DNA of 6,088 nt from Pyrinomonadaceae bacterium (GTDB taxonomy: Bacteria; Acidobacteriota; Blastocatellia; Pyrinomonadales; Pyrinomonadaceae), in contig JACMMN010000423.1 in NCBI GenBank assembly GCA_014379075.1, forward strand, positions 1 to 6,088, read 5' to 3'. Below, piece by piece: positions 1-5,221 of this stretch. A program made the translations under genes and the position numbers. Below the pieces are notes generated by a model, which saw nothing but the letters and a program-made list of their open reading frames with translations, was not told the DNA's origin and did not search any database. The stretch's first letter is position 1. Every line of letters starts with the position of its first letter.

Positions 1-48
1 AAACGATATTTGAGGTAAGATCTGAGGATGTATAAGGAAGATCTGCGA

Positions 49-513
49 TTATCTTGGTGCGAAAAAATAGCTGCCTTTGCCTACGACTTCGCGGATCTCG
101 GCGATTATTTTTCTCTTGTCCTGTGTTTTTGCAAAGCGCTTTACCTGCTTGATCTGCTCGGGCTTTCCCGCACCGGCGTTTTCCTGCCATTCCGTGAGCT
201 TGCCGCTCCAGGCGACGATCTCGACCATTAGCGGTATCAGCTCCATTCCCTTTTCCGTAAGCAAATAAATTTCCGTACGTTTATCGGTCGGATGAGGCTC
301 CTTGCGTAAAATTCCTTCTTTTAGAAGCGAGACAAGCCGAGCCGCGAGTATATTGGTCGCGATTCCCTCGTCGGATCTCAGGAAATCACCATAGGTTTTT
401 TTACCCCAAAACACAATATCGCGGATTATCAGCAGCGACCATTTATCGCCGAAATTCTCGAGGCCGAAATTTACCGGACAATTGGAACGCAGATTGCCTG
501 TTGTTTCCTTCAT
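49..513 (-). CDS. HxlR-family winged-helix transcriptional regulator
   Basis: This 154-residue protein has the full HxlR layout. An N-terminal Cys12 sits in 'NCPVNFGLENFGDKWSLLIIRDI' style sequence (about residues 11-33). A recognition-helix region lies around 50-69 (GIATNILAARLVSLLKEGIL), and the wing ends in YLLTEKG near 83-89. A helical C-terminal dimer region follows. In the family, the N-terminal Cys of YodB-like members senses electrophiles or oxidants; that this protein does so is inference. The frame stays open upstream to 615, but residue 35 of that longer frame is the ATG at 511-513, which gives the normal family length and sits just downstream of a TATAAT box. There is no Shine-Dalgarno, and transcription would begin about at the ATG, so a leaderless message is likely. 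It is divergent from the GNAT gene and probably represses itself and that gene. Family confidence is high; the ligand is unknown. Confidence 0.93.
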   Translation of the reverse strand: MKETTGNLRSNCPVNFGLENFGDKWSLLIIRDIVFWGKKTYGDFLRSDEGIATNILAARLVSLLKEGILRKEPHPTDKRTEIYLLTEKGMELIPLMVEIVAWSGKLTEWQENAGAGKPEQIKQVKRFAKTQDKRKIIAEIREVVGKGSYFFAPR

Positions 514-520
514 GTATCGA

Positions 521-549
521 ATTATAACACACTTGCAAAAAACAACCAA
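521..549 (-). promoter_or_regulatory. Promoter of the HxlR regulator gene
   Basis: Read on the minus strand, a perfect -10 box TATAAT (526 to 521) lies 17 bp from a weak -35 TTGGTT (549 to 544). The expected transcription start is about 514, within a base or two of the ATG at 513. This fits the missing Shine-Dalgarno and suggests leaderless translation. One CACTTGCAAA repeat falls inside the spacer. Confidence 0.6.
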
Positions 550-576
550 TCTCACTTGCAAAGAAAAAGTGTTATA
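523..576. promoter_or_regulatory. Putative HxlR operator region: direct and inverted repeats
   Basis: Two exact direct repeats CACTTGCAAA lie at 530-539 and 553-562, 23 bp apart (about two helical turns). An outer perfect 8-bp inverted repeat, TATAACAC (523-530) with GTGTTATA (569-576), is centred at 549.5, midway between the two -10 boxes. The second direct repeat also forms a 5-bp dyad CACTT/AAGTG (553-571). The placement over both promoters fits autoregulation and co-regulation by the adjacent HxlR protein; binding itself is inferred. Confidence 0.5.
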
Positions 577-584
577 TGTATACT
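556..584 (+). promoter_or_regulatory. Promoter of the GNAT-SnoaL transcription unit
   Basis: A -35 TTGCAA (556-561, 4 of 6 to consensus) and a -10 TATACT (579-584, 5 of 6) are separated by exactly 17 bp. The expected start near 591 leaves a leader of about 54 bases before the GNAT ATG at 645. The -35 box is embedded in the second CACTTGCAAA repeat, so a protein bound there would block RNA polymerase. Confidence 0.55.
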
Positions 585-644
585 CCGATTTGAAAGCGAT
601 ATACCGCAAAACCATCCATCTGGTATGTACGTATTAGGGAAGAA

Positions 645-1226
645 ATGACACGAACGATCAAAACCGCAGCCGCAAACGATAAAGCCGGACTAACCGGCGT
701 GCTGACGCTGGCGTTTAGTACAGACCCGATGGCGCGATGGTCGCAGCCCGATCCGGTTAAATATTTAGAAAATTTTCCGGCACTTGTTAAAGCCTTCGGC
801 GGAAATGCTTTTATGAACGGCTCGGCTTATTTCGCCGACGGCTATGCCGGTGCGGCGTTGTGGCTTCCGCCCGGCGTCGGGCCGGACGAAGAAACAATGA
901 TCGCGCTCGTCGAACGCACGGCGCCCGATTCTATAAAGGGCGATCTCTACGGCGTTTTCGAGGAAATGGACAAATATCATCCGAAGGAGCCGCATTGGTA
1001 TCTGCCGCTGATCGGCGTCGATCCGTCTCGGCAGGGCGAGGGAATCGGTGCAGCTTTGATGAAACACGCGCTAAACGTTTGCGATCGGGACGGCGTTATC
1101 GCCTATCTCGAATCGTCGAACCCGCGAAACGTCTCGCTTTACGAACGCCATGGCTTCGAAGTGACTGGAGAAATACAAGTGGGAAGCTCGCCGGTGATGC
1201 GGCCGATGCTGCGTAAGCCGCAATAA
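645..1226 (+). CDS. GNAT-family N-acetyltransferase
   Basis: This 193-residue protein is predicted to transfer an acetyl group from acetyl-CoA to an amine on a small molecule or protein; the acceptor cannot be read from sequence. The C-terminal half carries the GNAT signature: strand LIGVDP (122-127), the pyrophosphate-binding loop RQGEGIGAAL (129-138, Q/RxxGxG/A type), YLESSNPRNVSLYERHGFE (154-172) typical of motif B, and a tail SSPVMRPMLRKP (181-192). The N-terminal half, with ALWLPPG near 71-77, fits the longer GNAT subgroup of about 190-200 residues. ATG 645 is preceded by AGGGA (636-640). It is probably co-transcribed with the SnoaL-like gene 37 bases downstream and under the divergent HxlR-controlled promoter. 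A remnant of a second, related GNAT gene lies at 1750-1803. Confidence 0.92.
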   Translation: MTRTIKTAAANDKAGLTGVLTLAFSTDPMARWSQPDPVKYLENFPALVKAFGGNAFMNGSAYFADGYAGAALWLPPGVGPDEETMIALVERTAPDSIKGDLYGVFEEMDKYHPKEPHWYLPLIGVDPSRQGEGIGAALMKHALNVCDRDGVIAYLESSNPRNVSLYERHGFEVTGEIQVGSSPVMRPMLRKPQ

Positions 1227-1263
1227 AACTTTAGATCGAAAAAATAAAAAAAGGAGAAATTAC

Positions 1264-1650
1264 ATGTCGCAAGAGAATAAAGAAATCGTAGAAAAAGTAA
1301 ATGCATCGTTTATGGAAGGAAACAGCGAAGGATTTTTATCCTTCTGTGCCGACGATATCGAGTGGACGATGATCGGCGAGAAACACGTTACAAGCAAGCA
1401 GGCCATTCGCGAATGGATGAAGGAAATGGACGGAATGGAGCCGCCGAAATTTACTGTGGATAATCTAATTGCGGAGGGCGAAACGGTCATGTGCAATGGC
1501 AATATGACGATGAATGACAAGGACGGAAAAAGCGTTCCGTACGGTTATTGCGACATTTATCGTTTTCGTGACGGCAAGATCGTGAAACTCGATTCATTCG
1601 TCGTAAAAACGCAAGCCGAATCGAATACCGAAAACGCGGCATCTGCTTAA
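1264..1650 (+). CDS. SnoaL-like / NTF2-fold protein (ketosteroid isomerase-like)
   Basis: This 128-residue cytoplasmic protein matches small NTF2-fold, SnoaL-like proteins. It has a helical start (KEIVEKVNASFMEGNSEGFLSFCADDIEWTMIG, about 6-38), a helix around KQAIREWMKEM (45-55) and a run of beta strands ending in GYCDIYRFRDGKIVKLDSFV (about 94-113). The 'D.YRF.DGKI' pattern is characteristic of the fold. Family members include polyketide cyclases, isomerases and many proteins of unknown function, so no reaction is assigned. The start is secure: AGGAG at 1252-1256 lies seven bases before the ATG. The gene follows GNAT by 37 bases with no promoter seen between them, so they probably form an operon. 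Base composition is fairly AT-rich (24 G+C in the 60 bases from 1501). Confidence 0.82.
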   Translation: MSQENKEIVEKVNASFMEGNSEGFLSFCADDIEWTMIGEKHVTSKQAIREWMKEMDGMEPPKFTVDNLIAEGETVMCNGNMTMNDKDGKSVPYGYCDIYRFRDGKIVKLDSFVVKTQAESNTENAASA

Positions 1651-1660
1651 GCAAGTATTG

Positions 1661-1694
1661 GGACGGCTCATTCGTAACGGAACTTCAGCCGTCC
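1661..1694. repeat. Intergenic hairpin repeat, copy 1
   Basis: A perfect 8-bp stem, GGACGGCT (1661-1668) with AGCCGTCC (1687-1694), closes an 18-base loop. The stretch TCATTCGTAACGGAACTTC (1668-1686) is 18/19 identical to the corresponding part of copy 2 (2893-2911), while the stem sequences differ but still pair. Looser similarity seems to run on to about 1733. The hairpin starts ten bases after the SnoaL-like stop. No T-run follows on either strand, so it is not a classical intrinsic terminator. Confidence 0.75.
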
Positions 1695-1749
1695 GCACTG
1701 TAAAAAAGCCATTCGTCACAAATTAATTGCTCCATCCGCGGACCCGGTC

Positions 1750-1803
1750 TATCTTGAGAGTTCGCCGGTCATGCGGCGGATGCTGCGAAAGCCGCTGCGG
1801 TAA
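1750..1803 (+). pseudogene. 3' remnant of a second GNAT acetyltransferase gene
   Basis: Read in the frame ending at TAA 1801-1803, this stretch encodes YLESSPVMRRMLRKPLR. The part SSPVMRRMLRKP matches residues 181-192 of the intact upstream GNAT (SSPVMRPMLRKP). At the DNA level, 1760-1794 and 1186-1220 agree at 31 of 35 positions. The preceding YLESS matches residues 154-158 of the same protein, so the remnant reads as if the roughly 23 residues between two 'SS' points had been removed in frame. Upstream of about 1741 no further similarity is recognisable. There is no start codon or ribosome site suggesting it is expressed. Differences from the intact gene indicate a diverged paralogue rather than a fresh duplicate. 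Confidence 0.8.
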
Positions 1804-1836
1804 ATTTGTTAAATAAAGTTCACAAGGAAAAAGTGA

Positions 1837-2400
1837 ATGAGAAAACTAACTGTATTTAATTTCGTAACGATTGATGGCTACTTTAAGGGGCTAAATGAAG
1901 ACATCGGCTGGCACAAGCACGGCGACGAAGAAGCGGAATATTCCGCGGAGAGTCTTAAGTCGGATAATACGCTTCTCTTTGGACGTGTTACCTACGAAAT
2001 GATGGCAGGTTTTTGGCCGACACCAATGGCCTATGAAAAATTTCCGGTTGTAGCCGAAGGAATGAATAACGCGGAAAAGATTGTATTTTCAAAATCACTT
2101 AAAAAAGCCGCTTGGAACAACACGGCTGTTATGAATGGGAATATCATTGAAAAAATGAGGAAAATGAAGCAACAGCCTGGAAGTGATATGACGCTATTGG
2201 GCAGTGGAAGCATTTCATCACTATTTGCGGATCAGGGTATCGTTGATGAATATCGGATCCTGATGGATCCAATCGCTATCGGTGACGGCACTCCTCTGTT
2301 TAAGGGAATCAAGCAAAATCTAAACATGAAACTAATAAATACTAGAGTATTTAGAAGTGGGGCAGTGCTTCGATTTTACCAGCCCACACATAACAAATAA
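1837..2400 (+). CDS. Dihydrofolate reductase-like (RibD C-terminal domain) oxidoreductase
   Basis: This 187-residue protein belongs to the stand-alone RibD-C/DHFR-fold family. Visible markers are TIDGYFKG (11-18), the LLFGRVTYEMM block (46-56) close to the NADPH site, KIVFSKSL (81-88), the glycine-rich LLGSGSISSLF (120-130), and VDEYRILMDPIAIGDGTPLF (136-155). Family members are thought to bind NADPH, but the substrate of most stand-alone copies is unknown; true folate reduction is not implied. ATG 1837 has AAGGA at 1824-1828, eight bases upstream. The gene is clearly AT-richer than its surroundings: 28, 22, 23 and 22 G+C per 60 bases in the blocks beginning 1861, 2041, 2101 and 2281, against 40 in blocks 3241 and 3541. 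This suggests separate acquisition. The VOC gene starts 23 bases downstream, consistent with co-transcription. Confidence 0.88.
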   Translation: MRKLTVFNFVTIDGYFKGLNEDIGWHKHGDEEAEYSAESLKSDNTLLFGRVTYEMMAGFWPTPMAYEKFPVVAEGMNNAEKIVFSKSLKKAAWNNTAVMNGNIIEKMRKMKQQPGSDMTLLGSGSISSLFADQGIVDEYRILMDPIAIGDGTPLFKGIKQNLNMKLINTRVFRSGAVLRFYQPTHNK

Positions 2401-2423
2401 AGACAAAAAGGAGAATTAAGAAA

Positions 2424-2873
2424 ATGGCAATAATGCATTCGTACTTGAATTTTAACGGAAATACAGAAGAGGCCTTCAACTTTTACAGGTCCGTGTTTGG
2501 CGGTGAATTTTCAGGAGGTATCATGCGATTTAAAGATTCCCCGGGCTGCGACGGCCCGGACAGCAAAGTATCCGAAGCCGACGGCGACAAGATCATGCAT
2601 ATCGCGCTCCCGATCGGTAACGGAAATATGCTGATGGCAACCGACGCTCTCGAATCGATGGGACAGAAAGTAACGCCGGGAAACAATTATTACATCTACA
2701 TCGGACCCGACAGCAAGGATGACGCCGACCGTATTTTCAACGCCCTCTCCGAAGGCGGCAAAGTCGAAATGCCGATAGCCGATTCGTTCTGGGGTTCTTA
2801 CTTTGGCTGTTTCGCGGACAAGTTCGGCGTTCAGTGGATGGTGGATTACACTTACGAACAGAAAACAGCATAA
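2424..2873 (+). CDS. PhnB-like VOC-superfamily (glyoxalase-fold) protein
   Basis: This 149-residue protein resembles the PhnB/YjdN branch of the vicinal oxygen chelate superfamily. The opening YLNFNGNTEEAFNFYRSVFGGEF (7-29) and the closing block ALSEGGKVEMPIADSFWGSYFGCFADKFGVQWMVDY (107-142) are the family hallmarks. His59 lies in a beta strand (KIMHIALPIG), where many VOC proteins carry a metal ligand, but PhnB-like members often lack a full metal site, so catalysis is uncertain. The name PhnB does not imply phosphonate breakdown. ATG 2424 is preceded by AAGGAG (2408-2413) at ten bases; Met4 is a possible alternative start. It follows the DHFR-like gene closely and is probably in the same transcript. 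A hairpin repeat begins nine bases after its stop. Confidence 0.88.
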   Translation: MAIMHSYLNFNGNTEEAFNFYRSVFGGEFSGGIMRFKDSPGCDGPDSKVSEADGDKIMHIALPIGNGNMLMATDALESMGQKVTPGNNYYIYIGPDSKDDADRIFNALSEGGKVEMPIADSFWGSYFGCFADKFGVQWMVDYTYEQKTA

Positions 2874-2882
2874 ATCGGTTAA

Positions 2883-2919
2883 GACGGGTGGATCATTCGT
2901 AACGGATCTTCCGCCCGTC
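2883..2919. repeat. Intergenic hairpin repeat, copy 2
   Basis: A 10-bp stem, GACGGGTGGA (2883-2892) with TCCGCCCGTC (2910-2919), contains one G-T wobble pair (2889 with 2913). The loop is 17 bases. TCATTCGTAACGGATCTTC (2893-2911) differs from copy 1 at a single base. Looser similarity seems to extend to about 2950. There is no trailing T-run. It lies between the VOC stop and the ArsR promoter. Confidence 0.75.
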
Positions 2920-2972
2920 GATAAAAGCACTGTTCGCAATTTAGTTATTTGATAAAGCCGACGAAAATCTTC

Positions 2973-3001
2973 TTGACATTTGTTGAGTTCAGGCTTACTA
3001 T
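2973..3001 (+). promoter_or_regulatory. Promoter of the ArsR-SRPBCC operon
   Basis: A consensus -35 TTGACA (2973-2978) and a -10 TACTAT (2996-3001, 4 of 6) are separated by exactly 17 bp. The expected start is near 3008, inside the palindromic operator, leaving a leader of about 17 bases without a Shine-Dalgarno. The operator covers the -10 and start point, which is the arrangement of a repressible promoter. Confidence 0.75.
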
Positions 3002-3024
3002 TTAACCAATTGGTTAAATAGTAA
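2995..3024. promoter_or_regulatory. Perfect 30-bp palindromic operator for the ArsR repressor
   Basis: The half-site TTACTATTTAACCAA (2995-3009) is followed by its exact reverse complement (3010-3024), with no spacer and no mismatch. The right end touches the ArsR ATG at 3025, and the left half contains the -10 box. An AACC...GGTT core is what I recall upstream of related ArsR-SRPBCC pairs. Autorepression is inferred from position and symmetry. Confidence 0.85.
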
Positions 3025-3402
3025 ATGATCGACAAAAAGGCACAGGATAATTTAAGTGTTACGTTCGCGGCATTAGCCGACCCGACGAGGCGGGCGATAC
3101 TTGCCCGCTTGCAGTCTGGCGAGGCATCGGTAACGGAGTTGGCCGAACCGTTCGCGATGAGCATGCCCGCAGTTTCAAAGCACTTAAAGGTCCTCGAAAA
3201 CGCCGGGCTAATAGCACGCGGCCGCGAGGCACAGTGGCGTCCGTGCCGGCTCGAAGCCGGGCCGATCAAGGAGATCGCAGACTGGACCGAGCATTACCGC
3301 CGCTTCTGGGACGAAAGGCTCGACCGGTTAGACGAGTATTTGAAGGAATTACAATTAAAGGAGAAAAACAATGACAGCAACAGCAAACAGTCAGACAAAT
3401 GA
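3025..3402 (+). CDS. ArsR/SmtB-family winged-helix repressor (SRPBCC-associated type)
   Basis: This 125-residue DNA-binding regulator opens with the family hallmark VTFAALADPTRRAILARL (12-29). A helix-turn-helix follows, SVTELAEPFAMSMPAVSKHLKVLENAGLI (35-63), then a wing (ARGREAQWRPCRL, 64-76) and a C-terminal helix WDERLDRLDEYLKELQ (95-110). The CxC metal-site motif of arsenic or cadmium sensors is absent, in keeping with the non-metal subgroup encoded next to SRPBCC proteins. The last 15 or so residues (KEKNNDSNSKQSDK) look unstructured and are read through the ribosome site and first codons of the next gene, giving a 32-base overlap. No Shine-Dalgarno precedes ATG 3025, and the next Met (46) would destroy the HTH, so this start is favoured. 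It probably represses its own operon through the abutting palindrome. Confidence 0.95.
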   Translation: MIDKKAQDNLSVTFAALADPTRRAILARLQSGEASVTELAEPFAMSMPAVSKHLKVLENAGLIARGREAQWRPCRLEAGPIKEIADWTEHYRRFWDERLDRLDEYLKELQLKEKNNDSNSKQSDK

Positions 3403-3862
3403 ATTGGAGATCGTGATCACGCGAGAATTCAACGCGAGTCGCGAACTTCTCTGGGACCTATGGACCGAACCAAAACACATGGAGAAATGGTTCGGCCCGG
3501 CAGGGTTTACGACGAAGGTTACCGAAGTCGATTTTAAGCCCGGCGGCGTCTCGCGTTACGTAATGATCGGCCCGGACGGGAAGGAATACCCGGGCAAGGG
3601 CGTCTTTCGCGAGATCGTGCGGCCGGAACGGATCGTCTCGACAGATGAATTCGGCGACGACTTCGATGCCGGAGGTGCCGATCTTCCGAAAGGCATGATC
3701 TTGACGGCTTTATTCGATGATCTCGGTGAAAAAACGCGCCTTACACTCCGGATTTCGCACCCGACACCCGAGGACCGCAAAAAGCACGAGGATATGGGCG
3801 TTGTCGCCGGCTGGAACTCAAGCCTGGACAAGTTGGACGAATACCTCGTAGAAATTCAGTGA
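3371..3862 (+). CDS. SRPBCC-domain protein (AHSA1/activator of Hsp90 ATPase-like)
   Basis: This 163-residue protein has the START/Bet v1-like SRPBCC fold that forms a deep hydrophobic ligand pocket. Family features in order are ITREFNASRELLWDLWTEPKHMEKWFGP (16-43), strand FTTKVTEVDFKPGGVSRYVM (46-65), YPGKGVFREIVRPERIVSTDEF (73-94), TRLTLRISH (122-130) and the C-terminal helix GWNSSLDKLDEYL (147-159). The ligand is unknown; AHSA1 in the domain name reflects fold and not a demonstrated Hsp90 role. ATG 3371 has AAAGGAG (3357-3363) seven bases upstream, and it overlaps the ArsR gene by 32 bases, so the two are co-transcribed and probably translationally coupled. ArsR-SRPBCC pairs are widespread in bacteria. 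A decayed relative survives at 5712-5843. Confidence 0.94.
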   Translation: MTATANSQTNELEIVITREFNASRELLWDLWTEPKHMEKWFGPAGFTTKVTEVDFKPGGVSRYVMIGPDGKEYPGKGVFREIVRPERIVSTDEFGDDFDAGGADLPKGMILTALFDDLGEKTRLTLRISHPTPEDRKKHEDMGVVAGWNSSLDKLDEYLVEIQ

Positions 3863-3906
3863 TTTGAAGGTAACGTTTTTACTTTGCGTTTTCTGTGTCT
3901 TCGCTC

Positions 3907-3947
3907 TGTGATCTCCGTGGTAAAAGAATTTAACCACGGAGATCACA
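3907..3947. repeat. Long intergenic inverted repeat, 15-bp perfect arms
   Basis: TGTGATCTCCGTGGT (3907-3921) and its exact reverse complement (3933-3947) flank an 11-base AT-rich loop. Imperfect pairing may extend outward, TCTGTGTCTTCGCTC on the left against AAGAACAGG on the right. It occupies the gap between the SRPBCC stop and the second PhnB-like gene. No T-run follows the right arm, so a standard terminator is unlikely, though the hairpin could still slow polymerase or protect RNA ends. From memory, similar 'CTCCGTGGT' dispersed repeats are frequent in some Acidobacteriota and related genomes. Confidence 0.85.
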
Positions 3948-4004
3948 AAGAACAGGTAAGAAAATCCAGCTTTCCACTTGTTGATTCTCATTGAAGGAAA
4001 AAAT

Positions 4005-4454
4005 ATGCAAAAAATTACAACATTTCTAATGTTCCCGGAGCGAGCTAAAGAAGCGGTGGATTTCTATGTTTCGATATTTGATGATTCGAAGATCATAAGC
4101 ACGATGCCCGGGCCGGACGGGAGTGTCATGGGTGCGACCTTCGAGCTTGACGGCCAGGAATTCAACGCCTTCAACGGCGGCCCGCATTTTAGTTTCACGC
4201 AGGGAATGTCGCTTTTCGTCAAATGCGATACGCAGTCCGAGATAGACGAAAAATACGAAAAGCTATCCGAAGGCGGCGAAAAGCAGCCTTGCGGCTGGCT
4301 CACGGACAAATTCGGTGTTTCTTGGCAGATCATTCCGCCGATCCTGGGCGAACTGCTCGCCGACACGGACAGGGAGAAAGCAAACCGCGTGCTTCATGCA
4401 ATGCTGAAAATGCAGAAGATCGATATTCAGGCCTTGAAAGACGCAGCCGCATAA
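4005..4454 (+). CDS. PhnB-like VOC-superfamily protein (PF06983-type), second copy
   Basis: This 149-residue protein is a second, clearly different PhnB-like glyoxalase-fold protein. It begins QKITTFLMFPERAKEAVDFYVSIFDDSKI (2-30), has GATFELDGQEFNAFNGGPHFSFTQGMSLFVKC (43-74), and carries the conserved CGWLTDKFGVSWQIIP block (96-111). A C-terminal helical extension (ADTDREKANRVLHAMLKMQKIDIQAL) is typical of this subgroup, often named '3-demethylubiquinone methyltransferase-like' although methyltransfer is not supported. The frame can be extended to a TTG at 3978, but ATG 4005 has GAAGGA (3993-3998) six bases upstream and gives the usual family N-terminus, so it is chosen. Genes of this type often sit near ArsR-SRPBCC pairs. 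Whether it shares their transcript across the 142-base gap with its hairpin is open. Confidence 0.9.
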   Translation: MQKITTFLMFPERAKEAVDFYVSIFDDSKIISTMPGPDGSVMGATFELDGQEFNAFNGGPHFSFTQGMSLFVKCDTQSEIDEKYEKLSEGGEKQPCGWLTDKFGVSWQIIPPILGELLADTDREKANRVLHAMLKMQKIDIQALKDAAA

Positions 4455-4489
4455 CGCTGACCCGTTGACCTGAATATTTAGTGATTTCT

Positions 4490-5218
4490 ATGCCAGCATC
4501 TACAACCGCAGTGCGGTTCACCGAAAGAATAGTCGCGCTTCAATCGCCGCAGGAACTCATCAAGCACCGACGTTATTTCAAGTTTGTCTCCGAAGACCCG
4601 AGATCGAACGATTATTTTATCGGCGTCAGAATGGGCAGTATTTTCGAGCTCGCAAAAGAATTTCTCGATATGCCGACCGGTGAGATCGAGAAATTGCTTG
4701 AAAGCCCGATTCATGAGGTAAGGGCGGGTGCGATGAGCATCATGGGGCAGTGCGGAAAGAGAAAGAAATGTTCGGCGGAGCGGCTGCAAGAACTTTTTGA
4801 ACTCTACCTTCGCCGGCATGACCGGATAAACAACTGGGATCTGGTCGATCTTGCTGCATATTATGTCGTCGGGACCTACCTGAATGACAAGCCGCGTAAT
4901 GTTTTGTACGAATTGGCCCGCTCCGAAAGTATGTGGGAGCGCCGGACGGCAATCGTCGCCACCGCCCATTTTATAAGGCAGGGCGAGGTCGCCGATACCT
5001 TTGAGATCGCGGAAATTCTGGTCAATGACGAGGAAGGTCTGGTCAATAAAGCCACTGGATGGATGCTGAGGTATGCAGGCGACAAGGACCGTTCGGCATT
5101 ACTGGGTTTTTTGGACAAGCATGCAGAGACGATGCCGCGAGTGCTTTTGCGGTATTCGATCGAAAAACTGGATAAGCAGCACCGGCAATATTATTTGGGA
5201 ATGAAGGGAAAGCAATAA
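4490..5218 (+). CDS. AlkD-like DNA alkylation repair protein (HEAT-like repeats)
   Basis: This 242-residue, mostly helical protein belongs to the DNA alkylation repair family (PF08713), whose characterised members excise N3- and N7-alkylated purines. Family blocks include YFIGVRMGSIFELAKEF (42-58), EIEKLLESPIHEVRAGAMSIM (65-85), NNWDLVDLAAYYVVGTYL (114-131), MWERRTAIVATAHFIRQGE (148-166), and KATGWMLRYAGDKDR (187-201). The functional residues I recall from Bacillus cereus AlkD (Trp109, Asp113, Arg148, Trp187) have likely counterparts Trp116, Asp120, Arg152 and Trp191. The WxxxD spacing and the 39-residue Arg-Trp spacing are both kept, so glycosylase activity is plausible. ATG 4490 is chosen over the in-frame GTG 4481; neither has a good Shine-Dalgarno. 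It lies 35 bases after the VOC gene, and the next gene starts three bases after its stop. Confidence 0.92.
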   Translation: MPASTTAVRFTERIVALQSPQELIKHRRYFKFVSEDPRSNDYFIGVRMGSIFELAKEFLDMPTGEIEKLLESPIHEVRAGAMSIMGQCGKRKKCSAERLQELFELYLRRHDRINNWDLVDLAAYYVVGTYLNDKPRNVLYELARSESMWERRTAIVATAHFIRQGEVADTFEIAEILVNDEEGLVNKATGWMLRYAGDKDRSALLGFLDKHAETMPRVLLRYSIEKLDKQHRQYYLGMKGKQ

Positions 5219-5221
5219 TCT

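Noticed and set aside
17..45. Direct repeat AAGATCTG at 17-24 and 38-45
   Set aside because: Only 8 bp, contains a self-palindromic AGATCT that recurs easily, and no associated feature is visible downstream of the HxlR stop.
28..231. A plus-strand open frame opposite the HxlR gene
   Set aside because: It is antisense to conserved HxlR sequence and lacks a ribosome site or any family similarity.
514..615. Longer N-terminus for the HxlR protein (start at 615)
   Set aside because: It would add 34 residues unlike the family and would translate through the promoter and operator repeats.
1661..1710. Hairpin copies as Rho-independent terminators
   Set aside because: Stems are GC-rich, but what follows is A-rich or mixed (for example GCACTGTAAAAAAG) and no T-run is present on either strand.
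1661..2919. The hairpins as integron attC sites around cassette-like genes
   Set aside because: GNAT, SnoaL, DHFR-like and VOC genes are typical cassette cargo, but I find no paired RYYYAAC/GTTRRRY core sites, no integrase, and the ArsR unit has its own promoter.
2511..3269. A 252-codon open frame on the minus strand
   Set aside because: It lies antisense to the well-supported VOC and ArsR genes, runs across the hairpin and the ArsR operator, and its translation shows no recognisable family or ribosome site.
3978..4004. TTG start for the second PhnB-like protein
   Set aside because: ATG 4005 has a well-placed GAAGGA and matches the family N-terminus; the TTG has no ribosome site.
4478..4969. 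A 163-codon minus-strand open frame
   Set aside because: It is opposite the AlkD-like gene, whose conserved residues are clear; the minus frame has cysteine/histidine-rich text without a family pattern.
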